Shown here one piece after another: positions 55,683-63,830 of a DNA stretch of 64,000 bases. The translations under genes and the position numbers were made by a program. Position 1 is the first letter of the stretch, and every line of letters starts with the position of its first letter. Location of the stretch: IMG/VR virus record IMGVR_UViG_3300038299_000184, positions 1 through 64,000 of that record, one strand, 5' to 3'. The notes under the pieces were generated by a model. It made no database searches. It was not told the DNA's origin and saw nothing but the letters and a program-made list of their open reading frames with translations. The stretch is from a virus.

Positions 55683-56036
55683 ATGGAAAACGAATATACA
55701 GAAACTAAACCGACCCTATACGCAAAGAGGGATTTAGAGGAACTTGGTGGGCATTACCTAAAGCATCTGAATGCTATGACCTCAGAGCAACTACATTCAA
55801 AATCCGATATTGCAGCAGAACTAGCCGCAAGGGATGTCGTGATTGAGGATCTGACCCCCGCCAGCACTACACAAGCAACTACATCCGATGACTACACCGA
55901 GGACGATAAACTATCCAACGATATCGAAATGATTTTGTCGAATTATAGGTATGCACTCGATCTTTATGGTGAACTAGATTGGGACAAACGCGAAGCATTT
56001 GTGAATAAAATTAAAGCACTAATCAAAAAAAAATAA
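55683..56036 (+). CDS. unknown protein, 117 aa
   Basis: Begins MENEYTETKPTLYAKRDLEE; acidic, two helical blocks separated by a Thr/Asp linker (TPASTTQATTSDDYTEDD). Lies between Thg1-like and RNA ligase genes and ends 3 nt before the latter, suggesting a coupled role. No family recognised. Confidence 0.6.
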   Translation: MENEYTETKPTLYAKRDLEELGGHYLKHLNAMTSEQLHSKSDIAAELAARDVVIEDLTPASTTQATTSDDYTEDDKLSNDIEMILSNYRYALDLYGELDWDKREAFVNKIKALIKKK

Positions 56037-56039
56037 ATT

Positions 56040-57101
56040 ATGGAACAAGCAACAATTCAAGAGATCCTAGAGATCAACGAACACCCTAATGCAGATGCAC
56101 TCGAACTGGCAACAATTCTTGGCTGGCAAGTAGTGATCAAAAAGGATCAATTCAAAGTAGGTGATAAAGTGGTGTACGTAGGACTCGATTCTATTCTACC
56201 ACCACACGAAGCATTCGAATTCCTAGCCAAACAGAAGTACCGCATCAAGACGGCTAAACTCCGTGGTGAGATGTCCTATGGTATTGTGTTCAGTATGGGT
56301 ACATTGATTAATGTCGCTATTGAGCAATATCGTAGAGACCATCTCATATCTTTAGATGTACCAGTGGGTCATGATTTCGACCACATCAACATTGGTGATG
56401 ATGTCACCGAGGTTATGGGTGTTAAGAAGTACGAGAAGCCTGTTCCTAAGTGTCAAGATGCTAAAGGTGGTTTCCCTACCACAATTCTTCGCAAGACTGA
56501 TGAGGAGCGTGTACAGAACATTCCACACATCCTTGACGAGATTGGTGACCGTGAGATCTACATCACTGTAAAGGCTGATGGTAGCTCACTAACAGTTCTT
56601 AAGGTGGATGATGAACTGTCAGTATGTTCCCGTAACCTGCTACTGAAGGAGCCAGAAAGTATCCATTCAGCTTCCAACTTCTGGGCTGTTACATATAAGT
56701 ATGGTTTGGATGAAATCCCTAGTGGTTACTATGTACAGGCAGAACTTATCGGACCTAGCATCCAAAGCAACCCACATGGTGTTGATAGTTTGGAGATTCG
56801 TGTATTCAACGTAGGAATCATTCGTAAGGGTAACACACAGTTGCCATTGGATTATGATGACATGGTCACTTTCTGTAACTACCACAACCTTCCTATGACT
56901 GAACTTGTATATCGTGGTAAGAAGAACTTCGAGACTATTGATGACCTTGAGGAGATTGCCAATGCTGTTAGATACGAGAACGGTAAGATCGGTGAAGGCG
57001 TTGTTATCCGCTACACTGAATCCGAAGATGATTTCAAGATGCAAAAACCCTTAAGTTTCAAGATGATTAGCCCTAAGTATGCATTGAAGCATGGTGAATA
57101 A
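56040..57101 (+). CDS. RNA ligase, DraRnl (Rnl5) type
   Basis: 353 aa (Deinococcus DraRnl is 342). An N-terminal OB-like domain typical of this family (EINEHPNADALELATILGWQ, then GDKVVYVGLDSILPP) precedes the adenylation domain, with motif I TVKADGSS (Lys near 178), SVCSRN and EGVVIRY as later motifs. DraRnl seals nicks with 3'-OH RNA on duplexes. A second RNA ligase beside the Rnl1-type one widens repair options. The next gene overlaps by 11 nt. Confidence 0.9.
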   Translation: MEQATIQEILEINEHPNADALELATILGWQVVIKKDQFKVGDKVVYVGLDSILPPHEAFEFLAKQKYRIKTAKLRGEMSYGIVFSMGTLINVAIEQYRRDHLISLDVPVGHDFDHINIGDDVTEVMGVKKYEKPVPKCQDAKGGFPTTILRKTDEERVQNIPHILDEIGDREIYITVKADGSSLTVLKVDDELSVCSRNLLLKEPESIHSASNFWAVTYKYGLDEIPSGYYVQAELIGPSIQSNPHGVDSLEIRVFNVGIIRKGNTQLPLDYDDMVTFCNYHNLPMTELVYRGKKNFETIDDLEEIANAVRYENGKIGEGVVIRYTESEDDFKMQKPLSFKMISPKYALKHGE

Positions 57102-57375
57102 TATATTAACAATTTACTTAATTGGGTGTGGTGCAGCATTTCTGGTGTATCTCATTGGGACTATTTTTGATGACAGAAAATATTGGAATATCACAATCGG
57201 TAAACTATTAGGGGAGATATTACCATCACTCGTGGCATCATTATTCAGTTGGGTATTTTTTATACTTTACTTCGCTTATATTATAGCTGAACATATAAAA
57301 CCTTTAATTAAAAAACTACAGAAGTTAAAATGTCTCGATATTGTTATATTTAAACAGAAGAAATCCGATGAATGA
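57091..57375 (+). CDS. membrane protein, 94 aa
   Basis: Begins MVNNILTIYLIGCGAAFLVY; two to three hydrophobic segments (about 4-23 and 44-68) and a basic C-terminus. Overlaps the RNA ligase by 11 nt and the next gene by 4 nt. Function unknown. Confidence 0.65.
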   Translation: MVNNILTIYLIGCGAAFLVYLIGTIFDDRKYWNITIGKLLGEILPSLVASLFSWVFFILYFAYIIAEHIKPLIKKLQKLKCLDIVIFKQKKSDE

Positions 57376-57641
57376 AAGACCCGAACCACGAGCGTAATTT
57401 AGTTGACAAGAAGTTCTTAGAGGACTATCTTGATGCATACGAGCGCGGCTTCACACTACAAGTGAGAAGCAGTGGTTTGTGGTTTGATCTAGAAACACGA
57501 GGGTATATTTACGTCAGCTATGTGGCTGACATTTTCAACGGGAATAGTAAAGAGTGGTGCCTAATGACACCAATTGGTAAATTCTTCAGAAACAATATTC
57601 GAATCAAATTTGACGAGGTTGATATCCTCAATGAAATATAA
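57372..57641 (+). CDS. unknown protein, 89 aa
   Basis: Begins MKDPNHERNLVDKKFLEDYL; a helical N-terminus and a beta-rich centre (FTLQVRSSGLWFDLETRGYI). Overlaps both neighbours (ATGA upstream, TAATG downstream), so clearly part of the operon. No family recognised. Confidence 0.6.
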   Translation: MKDPNHERNLVDKKFLEDYLDAYERGFTLQVRSSGLWFDLETRGYIYVSYVADIFNGNSKEWCLMTPIGKFFRNNIRIKFDEVDILNEI

Positions 57642-58048
57642 TGCATAAATTACTACAAGAGTTGTTCCCTAAAGGGTTCACCAGCGAAACGCCAGACCCA
57701 GATTGGAATAATGGTGACTGTAACTTTCAAACTTACTACTATGATAGGTTCTCAAAGGGTAAGGCATTAGTGGTATGTGTTACTGAGGAATTTGGTGTGT
57801 ACCAAGTTAGTGTAGATAACCTAGATGTATACAACAAATCGTCACAATGTCCTATCCATTTTATACTCACAGAGGAGCAGACTGTGCTTAAGAACGCTAT
57901 CCGTAAAGTTCTACCAAAGGCTATTAAATACCTAGGAACTAAAGAAGGTGCTAGACATAGTAACACAGATTGGTATAATGCAAATTACTTCGACGAGGTA
58001 CTTAGTTCCGACTATATGCACCACCAGAGAAATAAATTATTTAAATAA
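57641..58048 (+). CDS. unknown protein, 135 aa
   Basis: Begins MHKLLQELFPKGFTSETPDP; alpha/beta with several aromatic residues. Overlaps the preceding stop and ends 3 nt before the nucleotidyltransferase. No family recognised. Confidence 0.6.
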   Translation: MHKLLQELFPKGFTSETPDPDWNNGDCNFQTYYYDRFSKGKALVVCVTEEFGVYQVSVDNLDVYNKSSQCPIHFILTEEQTVLKNAIRKVLPKAIKYLGTKEGARHSNTDWYNANYFDEVLSSDYMHHQRNKLFK

Positions 58049-58051
58049 ATT

Positions 58052-58774
58052 ATGAAATTTTTAATGAAATATGTAGGGGGTTCACAGCTCTATGGTTTAA
58101 ATACCCCAGAATCGGATGTAGACTGGCGTGGTGTTTATCTCAACACCGACCCAGAAAAGATCCTACGGTTTACTGTAGATGAATCTATCAGTACCACTGG
58201 TGGTGATGACGGTAAGGATGACGAGGTCTACTTCGAGCTGTGGCGTTACTTCGATATCCTTCGTAAGACTAACACACAAGCTGTCGAATCACTATTCGTA
58301 AGCCGTGACAAGTTTACAGTGCTTGACCCTATCATGGATCAAATCATCGACAACCCTAGCCAGTTTATCAACTCGGCAAAGCTTGTCGCATCCACCAAGG
58401 GGTATTCATACGGTGAATATCGACTTGCTATGGGTGAAAGAACTGGTAGACTCGGTGGATCACGTAAGGCACAACTTGACAAGTATGGTTTCAGTCCTAA
58501 GAACGTCTGTCAGATGATCCGTCTGTCAAGAGGTCTCCAGTTCTTCCAAGATACTGGAGTATTCCCTCTAGACCTTAAAGACCATCTACCAGAAGTGTGG
58601 GAGCTTGCATATGAAGTAAAGACACAACCTTCGAACTTTACAGTTGACCAAATCGATAAAATCTGCCTAGAATGCTTAGACCAAGTAAATAAAGTTGAAG
58701 ATCAACTAGGATGGACATTTGATACTAACACCGCTGTTGATATCATGAGGTCTGTATATAAAGAATATTTATAA
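58052..58774 (+). CDS. predicted nucleotidyltransferase (YcgL/COG3541-like)
   Basis: 240 aa. GGSQLYGLNTPESDVDWRGV is the GS-x(n)-DxD pol-beta type nucleotidyltransferase motif; RTGRLGGSRKAQLDKYGFSP and CQMIRL follow as in this family. Such enzymes transfer nucleotides to RNA, protein or small molecules; a role in RNA end repair or tRNA handling is possible here. Confidence 0.75.
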   Translation: MKFLMKYVGGSQLYGLNTPESDVDWRGVYLNTDPEKILRFTVDESISTTGGDDGKDDEVYFELWRYFDILRKTNTQAVESLFVSRDKFTVLDPIMDQIIDNPSQFINSAKLVASTKGYSYGEYRLAMGERTGRLGGSRKAQLDKYGFSPKNVCQMIRLSRGLQFFQDTGVFPLDLKDHLPEVWELAYEVKTQPSNFTVDQIDKICLECLDQVNKVEDQLGWTFDTNTAVDIMRSVYKEYL

Positions 58775-58775
58775 T

Positions 58776-59552
58776 ATGAAAATAGAACAACATAAGGGAC
58801 TGGATTTACCCGAATATAAAGAGAGCTTTTTCGAAAGGGTCTCTAGTAGTATCAGTAAGAAGTTTATAGTGACCGCTAAACGTGGTAGTAACTTTAAAGA
58901 TTATGAACAATTGTCACCCAATGACAGGGAGTTCCTAGGGTTATATAAAACCCCTTATGCATATGAATTCGATTCAGGTGATGAATCTTTATTCACAGGC
59001 AGGAGTCCATATAAAGATTTCTGGAAACATAATTATCCTGTTCAGTATTTCTTCCGTGATAATGTTAGATATTTCTTCCTTCATATTAAGTGGTCTATCG
59101 AGCGTAAGTATCGCAAACTTAAAAAGGTTTTCAAGAATGAGAATCATCGACACAACAACCTAATACCAAGAGAGTATGAGGATGATACATCCCTGTACGC
59201 CACTGTAATCTTTAAGATGTTTAAGAACTTTGAGAAAGAGTTCGAGCAGGGTCATGTTGACTGGGATTCCATGGAACACACTAGTGACTTCAAGAAGTGG
59301 TACAAGAAGACTAAGTGGCGTATTGAAGTGGTTCTACCTTATATACAAAAGCGAGATGGTGCAACATTTGAACCAATTCGCAACACTAAGAAGGCTGACT
59401 GGGCTGAGATACCCGAAGGTAAGGAAGGTATTTATCGTACCAAATTCCACTACCATTATAGATTCTCTCACTACTGGGAGGCTGTAGAGCTGAACATGGA
59501 GACTAAGATTCTAAAAGAAATCATCGAAAAGCGACAAATGTTCTGGACATAA
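58776..59552 (+). CDS. unknown protein, 258 aa
   Basis: Begins MKIEQHKGLDLPEYKESFFE. Rich in aromatic and basic residues; contains a helical stretch FFLHIKWSIERKYRKLKKVF and a later KKWYKKTKWRIEVVLPY. Starts 1 nt after the nucleotidyltransferase stop. No family recognised. Confidence 0.65.
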   Translation: MKIEQHKGLDLPEYKESFFERVSSSISKKFIVTAKRGSNFKDYEQLSPNDREFLGLYKTPYAYEFDSGDESLFTGRSPYKDFWKHNYPVQYFFRDNVRYFFLHIKWSIERKYRKLKKVFKNENHRHNNLIPREYEDDTSLYATVIFKMFKNFEKEFEQGHVDWDSMEHTSDFKKWYKKTKWRIEVVLPYIQKRDGATFEPIRNTKKADWAEIPEGKEGIYRTKFHYHYRFSHYWEAVELNMETKILKEIIEKRQMFWT

Positions 59553-59579
59553 CCCAGAAGTGGTGTACACATATAAATC

Positions 59580-60002
59580 ATGACAGGTAAAACAGTAACA
59601 ATCATTCGCGGAGTCTCTGGCTCTGGTAAATCAACTTTCGCAACATTCCTCAAGATGTTGGCGTGTAACGAAACCCGCATCTGCTGTGCTGATGATTATT
59701 TCATCAACGACGAAACAGGTGTGTATGAATTCGACGTAACCAAACTGGGTGCCGCTCACGGTGCGTGTCGATTCAAGTTCAGCAACCTTATCACTGATGG
59801 CGTACCTCACATCATCGTAAACAACACCTCGACTAAGGTTAAGGAGTTCAAGGACTACGCCAAGGAAGCCGAAGATAACGGCTACAGGGTTCACGTAATT
59901 TGCATGGAGAACTTCCATGGTGGTGAGAACGTCCATGGAGTACCAGACGAAGTTCTGTTCAACCAGACCAAAAACCTTAAGAATAGCTTCAAACCTCTCT
60001 AA
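59580..60002 (+). CDS. P-loop kinase, N4BP2-like polynucleotide kinase
   Basis: 140 aa. Walker A RGVSGSGKST (10-19), then CADDYFINDETGVYEFDVTK, LGAAHGACRFKF and IIVNNTSTKVKEFKDYAKEA, matching the AAA_33/N4BP2-like family of 5' polynucleotide kinases. It would phosphorylate RNA 5'-OH ends made by anticodon nucleases before ligation. It lacks the phosphatase domain of T4 Pnkp; the HAD protein at 45718 may supply that. The promoter region includes AGTGGTGTACAC. Confidence 0.8.
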   Translation: MTGKTVTIIRGVSGSGKSTFATFLKMLACNETRICCADDYFINDETGVYEFDVTKLGAAHGACRFKFSNLITDGVPHIIVNNTSTKVKEFKDYAKEAEDNGYRVHVICMENFHGGENVHGVPDEVLFNQTKNLKNSFKPL

Positions 60003-60006
60003 CATA

Positions 60007-60306
60007 ATGAAAAAACTATTATTAGTAGTAATGTGTCTATCACTAGTTTCCTGCAATTACTTCGTCTTCTGGAAGGAAGAGATGGAGGTTATCGAAGAGA
60101 TGGATATGAAGCATGTCGGGTTTATAGGTGAGGATAGAATTGTTATAGACCACAAGGGTGAATATTATACGTACAGGCACATTATGGATAATGGTAATGG
60201 TGTATACAAGTTTTTAGTTCATGTTAGTGAAAGGGAACCAGCATATAATGTTTATTCACATAGGCCCACTCCTGCTCCAGCTCTGACGAAATTAATCAAC
60301 GAGTGA
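60007..60306 (+). CDS. lipoprotein, 99 aa
   Basis: Signal peptide MKKLLLVVMCLSLVSC with lipobox LVSC, followed by a soluble domain (VGFIGEDRIVIDHKGEYYTY). Predicted lipid-anchored protein in the envelope, with unknown role. The 124 nt after it hold no ORF; a few short hairpins only. Confidence 0.65.
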   Translation: MKKLLLVVMCLSLVSCNYFVFWKEEMEVIEEMDMKHVGFIGEDRIVIDHKGEYYTYRHIMDNGNGVYKFLVHVSEREPAYNVYSHRPTPAPALTKLINE

Positions 60307-60430
60307 AATACATCTGATCCATAGGAAGCGGTTGTTGGAATATGGAAATAGTTCGGTGGCTACCAATACCCAGTAAAACTGAAATTACTCAAACCCGACA
60401 AGGGGGTGGAAAGCCCTGTAATATACAACA

Positions 60431-60772
60431 CTAAAAGTGACAATCCAGATCCACGATGACGGTCTTTAAATCATCATCTTTCACAGATCTCCTAAATAAC
60501 CTCTTTAGGAATTTAGGGGATTTGTCGTATACATACAGACCCAACCGAAGGCGATGAACCAATCTACAGGGAACTTTCTTAGAGTGGAGGTCATGGTGGA
60601 ATAAAGCCCTTGCACCATCTATATCCAAATGTAGGCATTGCATACGAGCATCGTGCCTATACCCACACCAGTCAATATCATCCATTACGGACTGACCATA
60701 TTTTTTGATTATGCGTTTCCTCTCGAAAGATGGCAAGCTTGCACCATCGGATTTTATTTTATACATACCCAT
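60431..60772 (-). CDS. unknown protein, 113 aa (DUF1353-like?)
   Basis: Begins MGMYKIKSDGASLPSFERKR; the SDGASLP and RHDARMQ segments recall DUF1353 phage proteins (DxASxP and HD motifs). A palindromic TAATTA (60779-60784) lies 6 nt before ATG 60772; ATG 60775 and 60766 are alternatives. The same box serves the divergent gene at 60790. Confidence 0.55.
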   Translation of the reverse strand: MGMYKIKSDGASLPSFERKRIIKKYGQSVMDDIDWCGYRHDARMQCLHLDIDGARALFHHDLHSKKVPCRLVHRLRLGLYVYDKSPKFLKRLFRRSVKDDDLKTVIVDLDCHF

Positions 60773-60778
60773 CATTGA

Positions 60779-60784
60779 TAATTA
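60779..60784. promoter_or_regulatory. bidirectional TAATTA late box
   Basis: One palindromic TAATTA sits 5 nt before the plus-strand ATG at 60790 and 6 nt before the minus-strand ATG at 60772. Because the box is its own reverse complement, it could fire both ways. Confidence 0.6.
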
Positions 60785-60789
60785 TATCT

Positions 60790-61281
60790 ATGGGTAAGTT
60801 CGATGATGCAGTTGGTGAGATTTTGTTTCTTTGTGAGAAGAAGCGTAAGCGCAAGACCACAACTAAGAGTAAGGTCGATAAGAAGTCACAAACTAATAGG
60901 AAGACCCGTGCCAAGAATGTTGAGATTTCTGGACACAAGTCTAAGATTATTTCATCAAGTGGTGTTTCTCGCCACACCGCTGAAGCCTCTAGTAAGGAGA
61001 AGTCCGAATCTAAAATTCATAAGTGTAGGGTTGACATCGTTAAAACCACTGGTAAGATAGATGACGCATCGTGTTCATGTAGTGATTACCAATCCCGATT
61101 CAGATACTACCGTAATAAGGAAGGTGTCGGGGCATGGGATACCATTACACCAATCAAGAGCATCTTCGACCCACACACTAAAGAGAAGCCAGAGATTATG
61201 AACCCTGATGGTGCTGGCTACATGTGTAAGCACTTAATAGCGTTCATAACTTATATAGATAATGTCAACAAAGGAACATAA
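60790..61281 (+). CDS. basic SWIM zinc-finger protein, probable virion protein
   Basis: 163 aa. Begins MGKFDDAVGEILFLCEKKRK; LCE fits a protease site, then a highly basic low-complexity stretch (RKRKTTTKSKVDKKSQTNRK). The C-terminal half has CSCSDYQSRF with CKHLIAF, the CxC-x(n)-CxH SWIM-type zinc finger. It could be a DNA- or RNA-binding protein carried in the head. TAATTA is exactly 5 nt before ATG. Confidence 0.65.
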   Translation: MGKFDDAVGEILFLCEKKRKRKTTTKSKVDKKSQTNRKTRAKNVEISGHKSKIISSSGVSRHTAEASSKEKSESKIHKCRVDIVKTTGKIDDASCSCSDYQSRFRYYRNKEGVGAWDTITPIKSIFDPHTKEKPEIMNPDGAGYMCKHLIAFITYIDNVNKGT

Positions 61282-61603
61282 ATGGGTACGTGGTATCGAT
61301 TTCGACAGGCACAATAGAAGCACATTCTATTGTACAGAATGTGCTGCATTATGTCTTACCAGTGAACAGGAATATAAGTCTCTTTTAGACCAGAAAGGTT
61401 GTACAAAAGCTAATAGTGATTTTGACGAGTTGTATTTTATAAAATCTAATGTAGAGAGGGGTAAGTGGGTTATGCTTTCCACTTGTATGACTATAACTGG
61501 GTCATGGGATCTAGCATCCACATATACAAGGAAGGGATACCCCGATGTATCAGTGTTTGATAGTTCAGATATAGAGGTTGACTTTACACCATATATTCAG
61601 TAA
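61262..61603 (+). CDS. unknown protein, 113 aa
   Basis: Begins MSTKEHKWVRGIDFDRHNRS; contains CTECAALCL, a possible zinc site. Overlaps the SWIM gene by 20 nt and precedes the gp26-like gene by 5 nt. No family recognised. Confidence 0.6.
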   Translation: MSTKEHKWVRGIDFDRHNRSTFYCTECAALCLTSEQEYKSLLDQKGCTKANSDFDELYFIKSNVERGKWVMLSTCMTITGSWDLASTYTRKGYPDVSVFDSSDIEVDFTPYIQ

Positions 61604-61608
61604 TTTAA

Positions 61609-62517
61609 ATGGTGAGCAGATTCCTTAACACTCGTCTATTATATGTACCTTCACTCAAGCGGTGTGTTAGGTTTAATGAGTTCCGTAACGAACACCTACT
61701 AGCCCTTTACAGAACTACTGATTCCCTGCCAGACTCTATATGTGCCCAGTGGGATATTATTGAGAATTGTATTGTGGATACCGATATAAATGTGGCTGAT
61801 TTAACACTGATTGATGTCTTATTCATATTCCTTGCATGGCGAGTGAATTGTGTTGGCGAGGAATTGGTGTATGGTAATGGTATCGATGATGTTATAGATG
61901 TCACTGAGTGGTTTGGTATATTGGAGGGTGTGGCTAATACAACATTCAAACACACCATGATTTTAGAGGTGAGTGGACTCACTCTGAATTTAGATCTACC
62001 GACATTGAAGGATGATATGGAGATGCAGCGAGTTTTCATGATGGGTGGTAAAGGTTACGATAATCGTGTCAGAGAAAATGCTGCAAGACATACTATTTGC
62101 TCATTAAGATCTGTGAATGACACACCCCTTGAGAGTTACTACGACAAGGAGAGGCTGTTCAACAGCCTACCACCCAAAGACGGTGCGGCCATTTTAAAGC
62201 ACACTACTGAGCAGTTGTATGATGTAATGGACGGTGTTGATATTAACCTAGGGTTGGATAATACAAATGTCAAGTTTGCTTTGGATCTAATACCAGTTCT
62301 CGTGAAGTTTATTTTCTCTGGTAACCCAGAGAGTATTTTACAGGAAAGTCTCTATATATCAAAGAAGTGTAACATAGGTTATGACGATTTTATGAAAATG
62401 TCTCCAATGGATAGTAAACATTTTATTGACTATATGGAGAAAGCGGGTAATGATAATGGCGAACAAGGTAGTGAAGGTGTGGAAGACCTAACCGACGACT
62501 ACTTTAAACAAGTTTAA
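61609..62517 (+). CDS. baseplate hub/assembly protein (gp26-like)
   Basis: 302 aa. RCVRFNEFRNEHLLALYRTT, then IIENCIVDTDINVADLTLID with VLFIFLAWRVNCVGEEL matches the layout of T4-type baseplate proteins of the gp26 group (conserved LTxxDxxFLxxxxR). Longer than T4 gp26 (208 aa); C-terminal extra 90 residues are helical. It lies directly before clpX in the same operon. Confidence 0.5.
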   Translation: MVSRFLNTRLLYVPSLKRCVRFNEFRNEHLLALYRTTDSLPDSICAQWDIIENCIVDTDINVADLTLIDVLFIFLAWRVNCVGEELVYGNGIDDVIDVTEWFGILEGVANTTFKHTMILEVSGLTLNLDLPTLKDDMEMQRVFMMGGKGYDNRVRENAARHTICSLRSVNDTPLESYYDKERLFNSLPPKDGAAILKHTTEQLYDVMDGVDINLGLDNTNVKFALDLIPVLVKFIFSGNPESILQESLYISKKCNIGYDDFMKMSPMDSKHFIDYMEKAGNDNGEQGSEGVEDLTDDYFKQV

Positions 62518-62518
62518 T

Positions 62519-63793
62519 ATGGGAGATAATAAAAATAAGAAATGTGATCTTTGTAATGAAGATGATTCAAGCGTCAATATCGCACAAGTTTCAACAGACC
62601 CCAGTGTCGTAATTTGTGAGGTGTGTGCAAGGAAAATTAACAATTACTTTATCGAGAAGCGTATCAAAGAGAAGGGTGGTATAATCAGCGATCTACCAGA
62701 TACTGAGGATCTATTCCCCTACGAAATTTCTGAAAAGTTGAGTAACTACATCATTGGCCAAGAAATTGCTAAAGAGAAACTATCAGTTGCGGTGTACAAC
62801 CACTACCTTCGTATTCAAGATGTCGAGGACGGTGAGGAAATGGATAAATCCAACATCCTAGCATTTGGACCTACAGGAACTGGTAAGACACTACTTGCTA
62901 AGACACTTGCTAAGATTCTAGACGTACCGTTTGTGGTCGCAGATGCCACCACAGTGACCGAGGCAGGTTATGTAGGTGAAGATGTCGAGAATATCGTACT
63001 AAAGCTCCTACGGGAGGCTGACGGTGATGTTGAGAAGGCTGAACGTGGCATCATCTATATTGACGAGATCGATAAGATTGGTTCAAAGAATGGTAGTACT
63101 TCAATTACTCGTGACGTATCGGGTGAAGGTGTTCAACAGGCTTTGCTTAAGATTATCGAAGGTACTGAATGTAATGTACCCGAAGGAGGTGGTCGTAAGC
63201 ATCCAAATCAGAATTACATCACAATCGATACATCCAAAATTCTTTTCATCTGTGGCGGTGCATTCGTAGGTCTTGATAAGATCATCGAGAAACGTCTCAC
63301 AGACAAATGTGAAACAGCCAACACCCGATTAGGGTTTGGTGCCGAAATGACCAGAGCGGGTTCTGTTGATCCCCTTAAAGGAATTGATAATATTTATGAA
63401 TATGCAGAACCAGCAGACATGTATAAGTTCGGACTCATTCCAGAATTCATCGGGCGACTCCCCGTATTCTGCCCTTTGAAAGAACTCACTCGTGATGATC
63501 TTATACGTATCATCACAGAGCCGTCCAATAACATCCTCACACAGTTCGAGAAGATCTTCACCAAGAGTAATATTGACATGAAGATTTCACCATCTGCCAT
63601 GGAAGCAATTGCTGATGAAGCCATCTTGAAGAAGACAGGGGCACGAGGGTTGCGTAGTATCTTTGAGCGTGTTTTCCACAACATCATTTACAACATTCAT
63701 GAGTACGTCAATGCTGATTCCATTACCATCACTAAGAACACCGTTATGAAGGGCGCAAAGCCTCGTATTAAATACCCTAAAAAGGTAGGTTAG
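62519..63793 (+). CDS. clpX: ClpX ATP-dependent unfoldase
   Basis: 424 aa, equal to E. coli ClpX (424 aa). Zinc-binding domain Cys 9, 12, 33, 36; Walker A GPTGTGKT (117-124); pore-1 loop GYVG (150-153); Walker B IIYIDEID (178-185); RKH loop (226-228); ClpP-docking loop LGF (271-273, IGF in E. coli). All parts needed for ssrA-tag recognition and ClpP docking are present. It is unusual in a phage and complements the phage tmRNA. Starts 1 nt after the gp26-like gene stop. Confidence 0.95.
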   Translation: MGDNKNKKCDLCNEDDSSVNIAQVSTDPSVVICEVCARKINNYFIEKRIKEKGGIISDLPDTEDLFPYEISEKLSNYIIGQEIAKEKLSVAVYNHYLRIQDVEDGEEMDKSNILAFGPTGTGKTLLAKTLAKILDVPFVVADATTVTEAGYVGEDVENIVLKLLREADGDVEKAERGIIYIDEIDKIGSKNGSTSITRDVSGEGVQQALLKIIEGTECNVPEGGGRKHPNQNYITIDTSKILFICGGAFVGLDKIIEKRLTDKCETANTRLGFGAEMTRAGSVDPLKGIDNIYEYAEPADMYKFGLIPEFIGRLPVFCPLKELTRDDLIRIITEPSNNILTQFEKIFTKSNIDMKISPSAMEAIADEAILKKTGARGLRSIFERVFHNIIYNIHEYVNADSITITKNTVMKGAKPRIKYPKKVG

Positions 63794-63796
63794 TGT

Positions 63797-63824
63797 TTGA
63801 CACACCACGTTAGTCATGTTATCG
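63797..63824 (+). promoter_or_regulatory. early-type promoter
   Basis: TTGACA at 63797-63802, 16-nt spacer, TTATCG at 63819-63824, exactly 6 nt to ATG 63831. Spacer starts CACCACGT. Confidence 0.55.
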
Positions 63825-63830
63825 TCTTGT

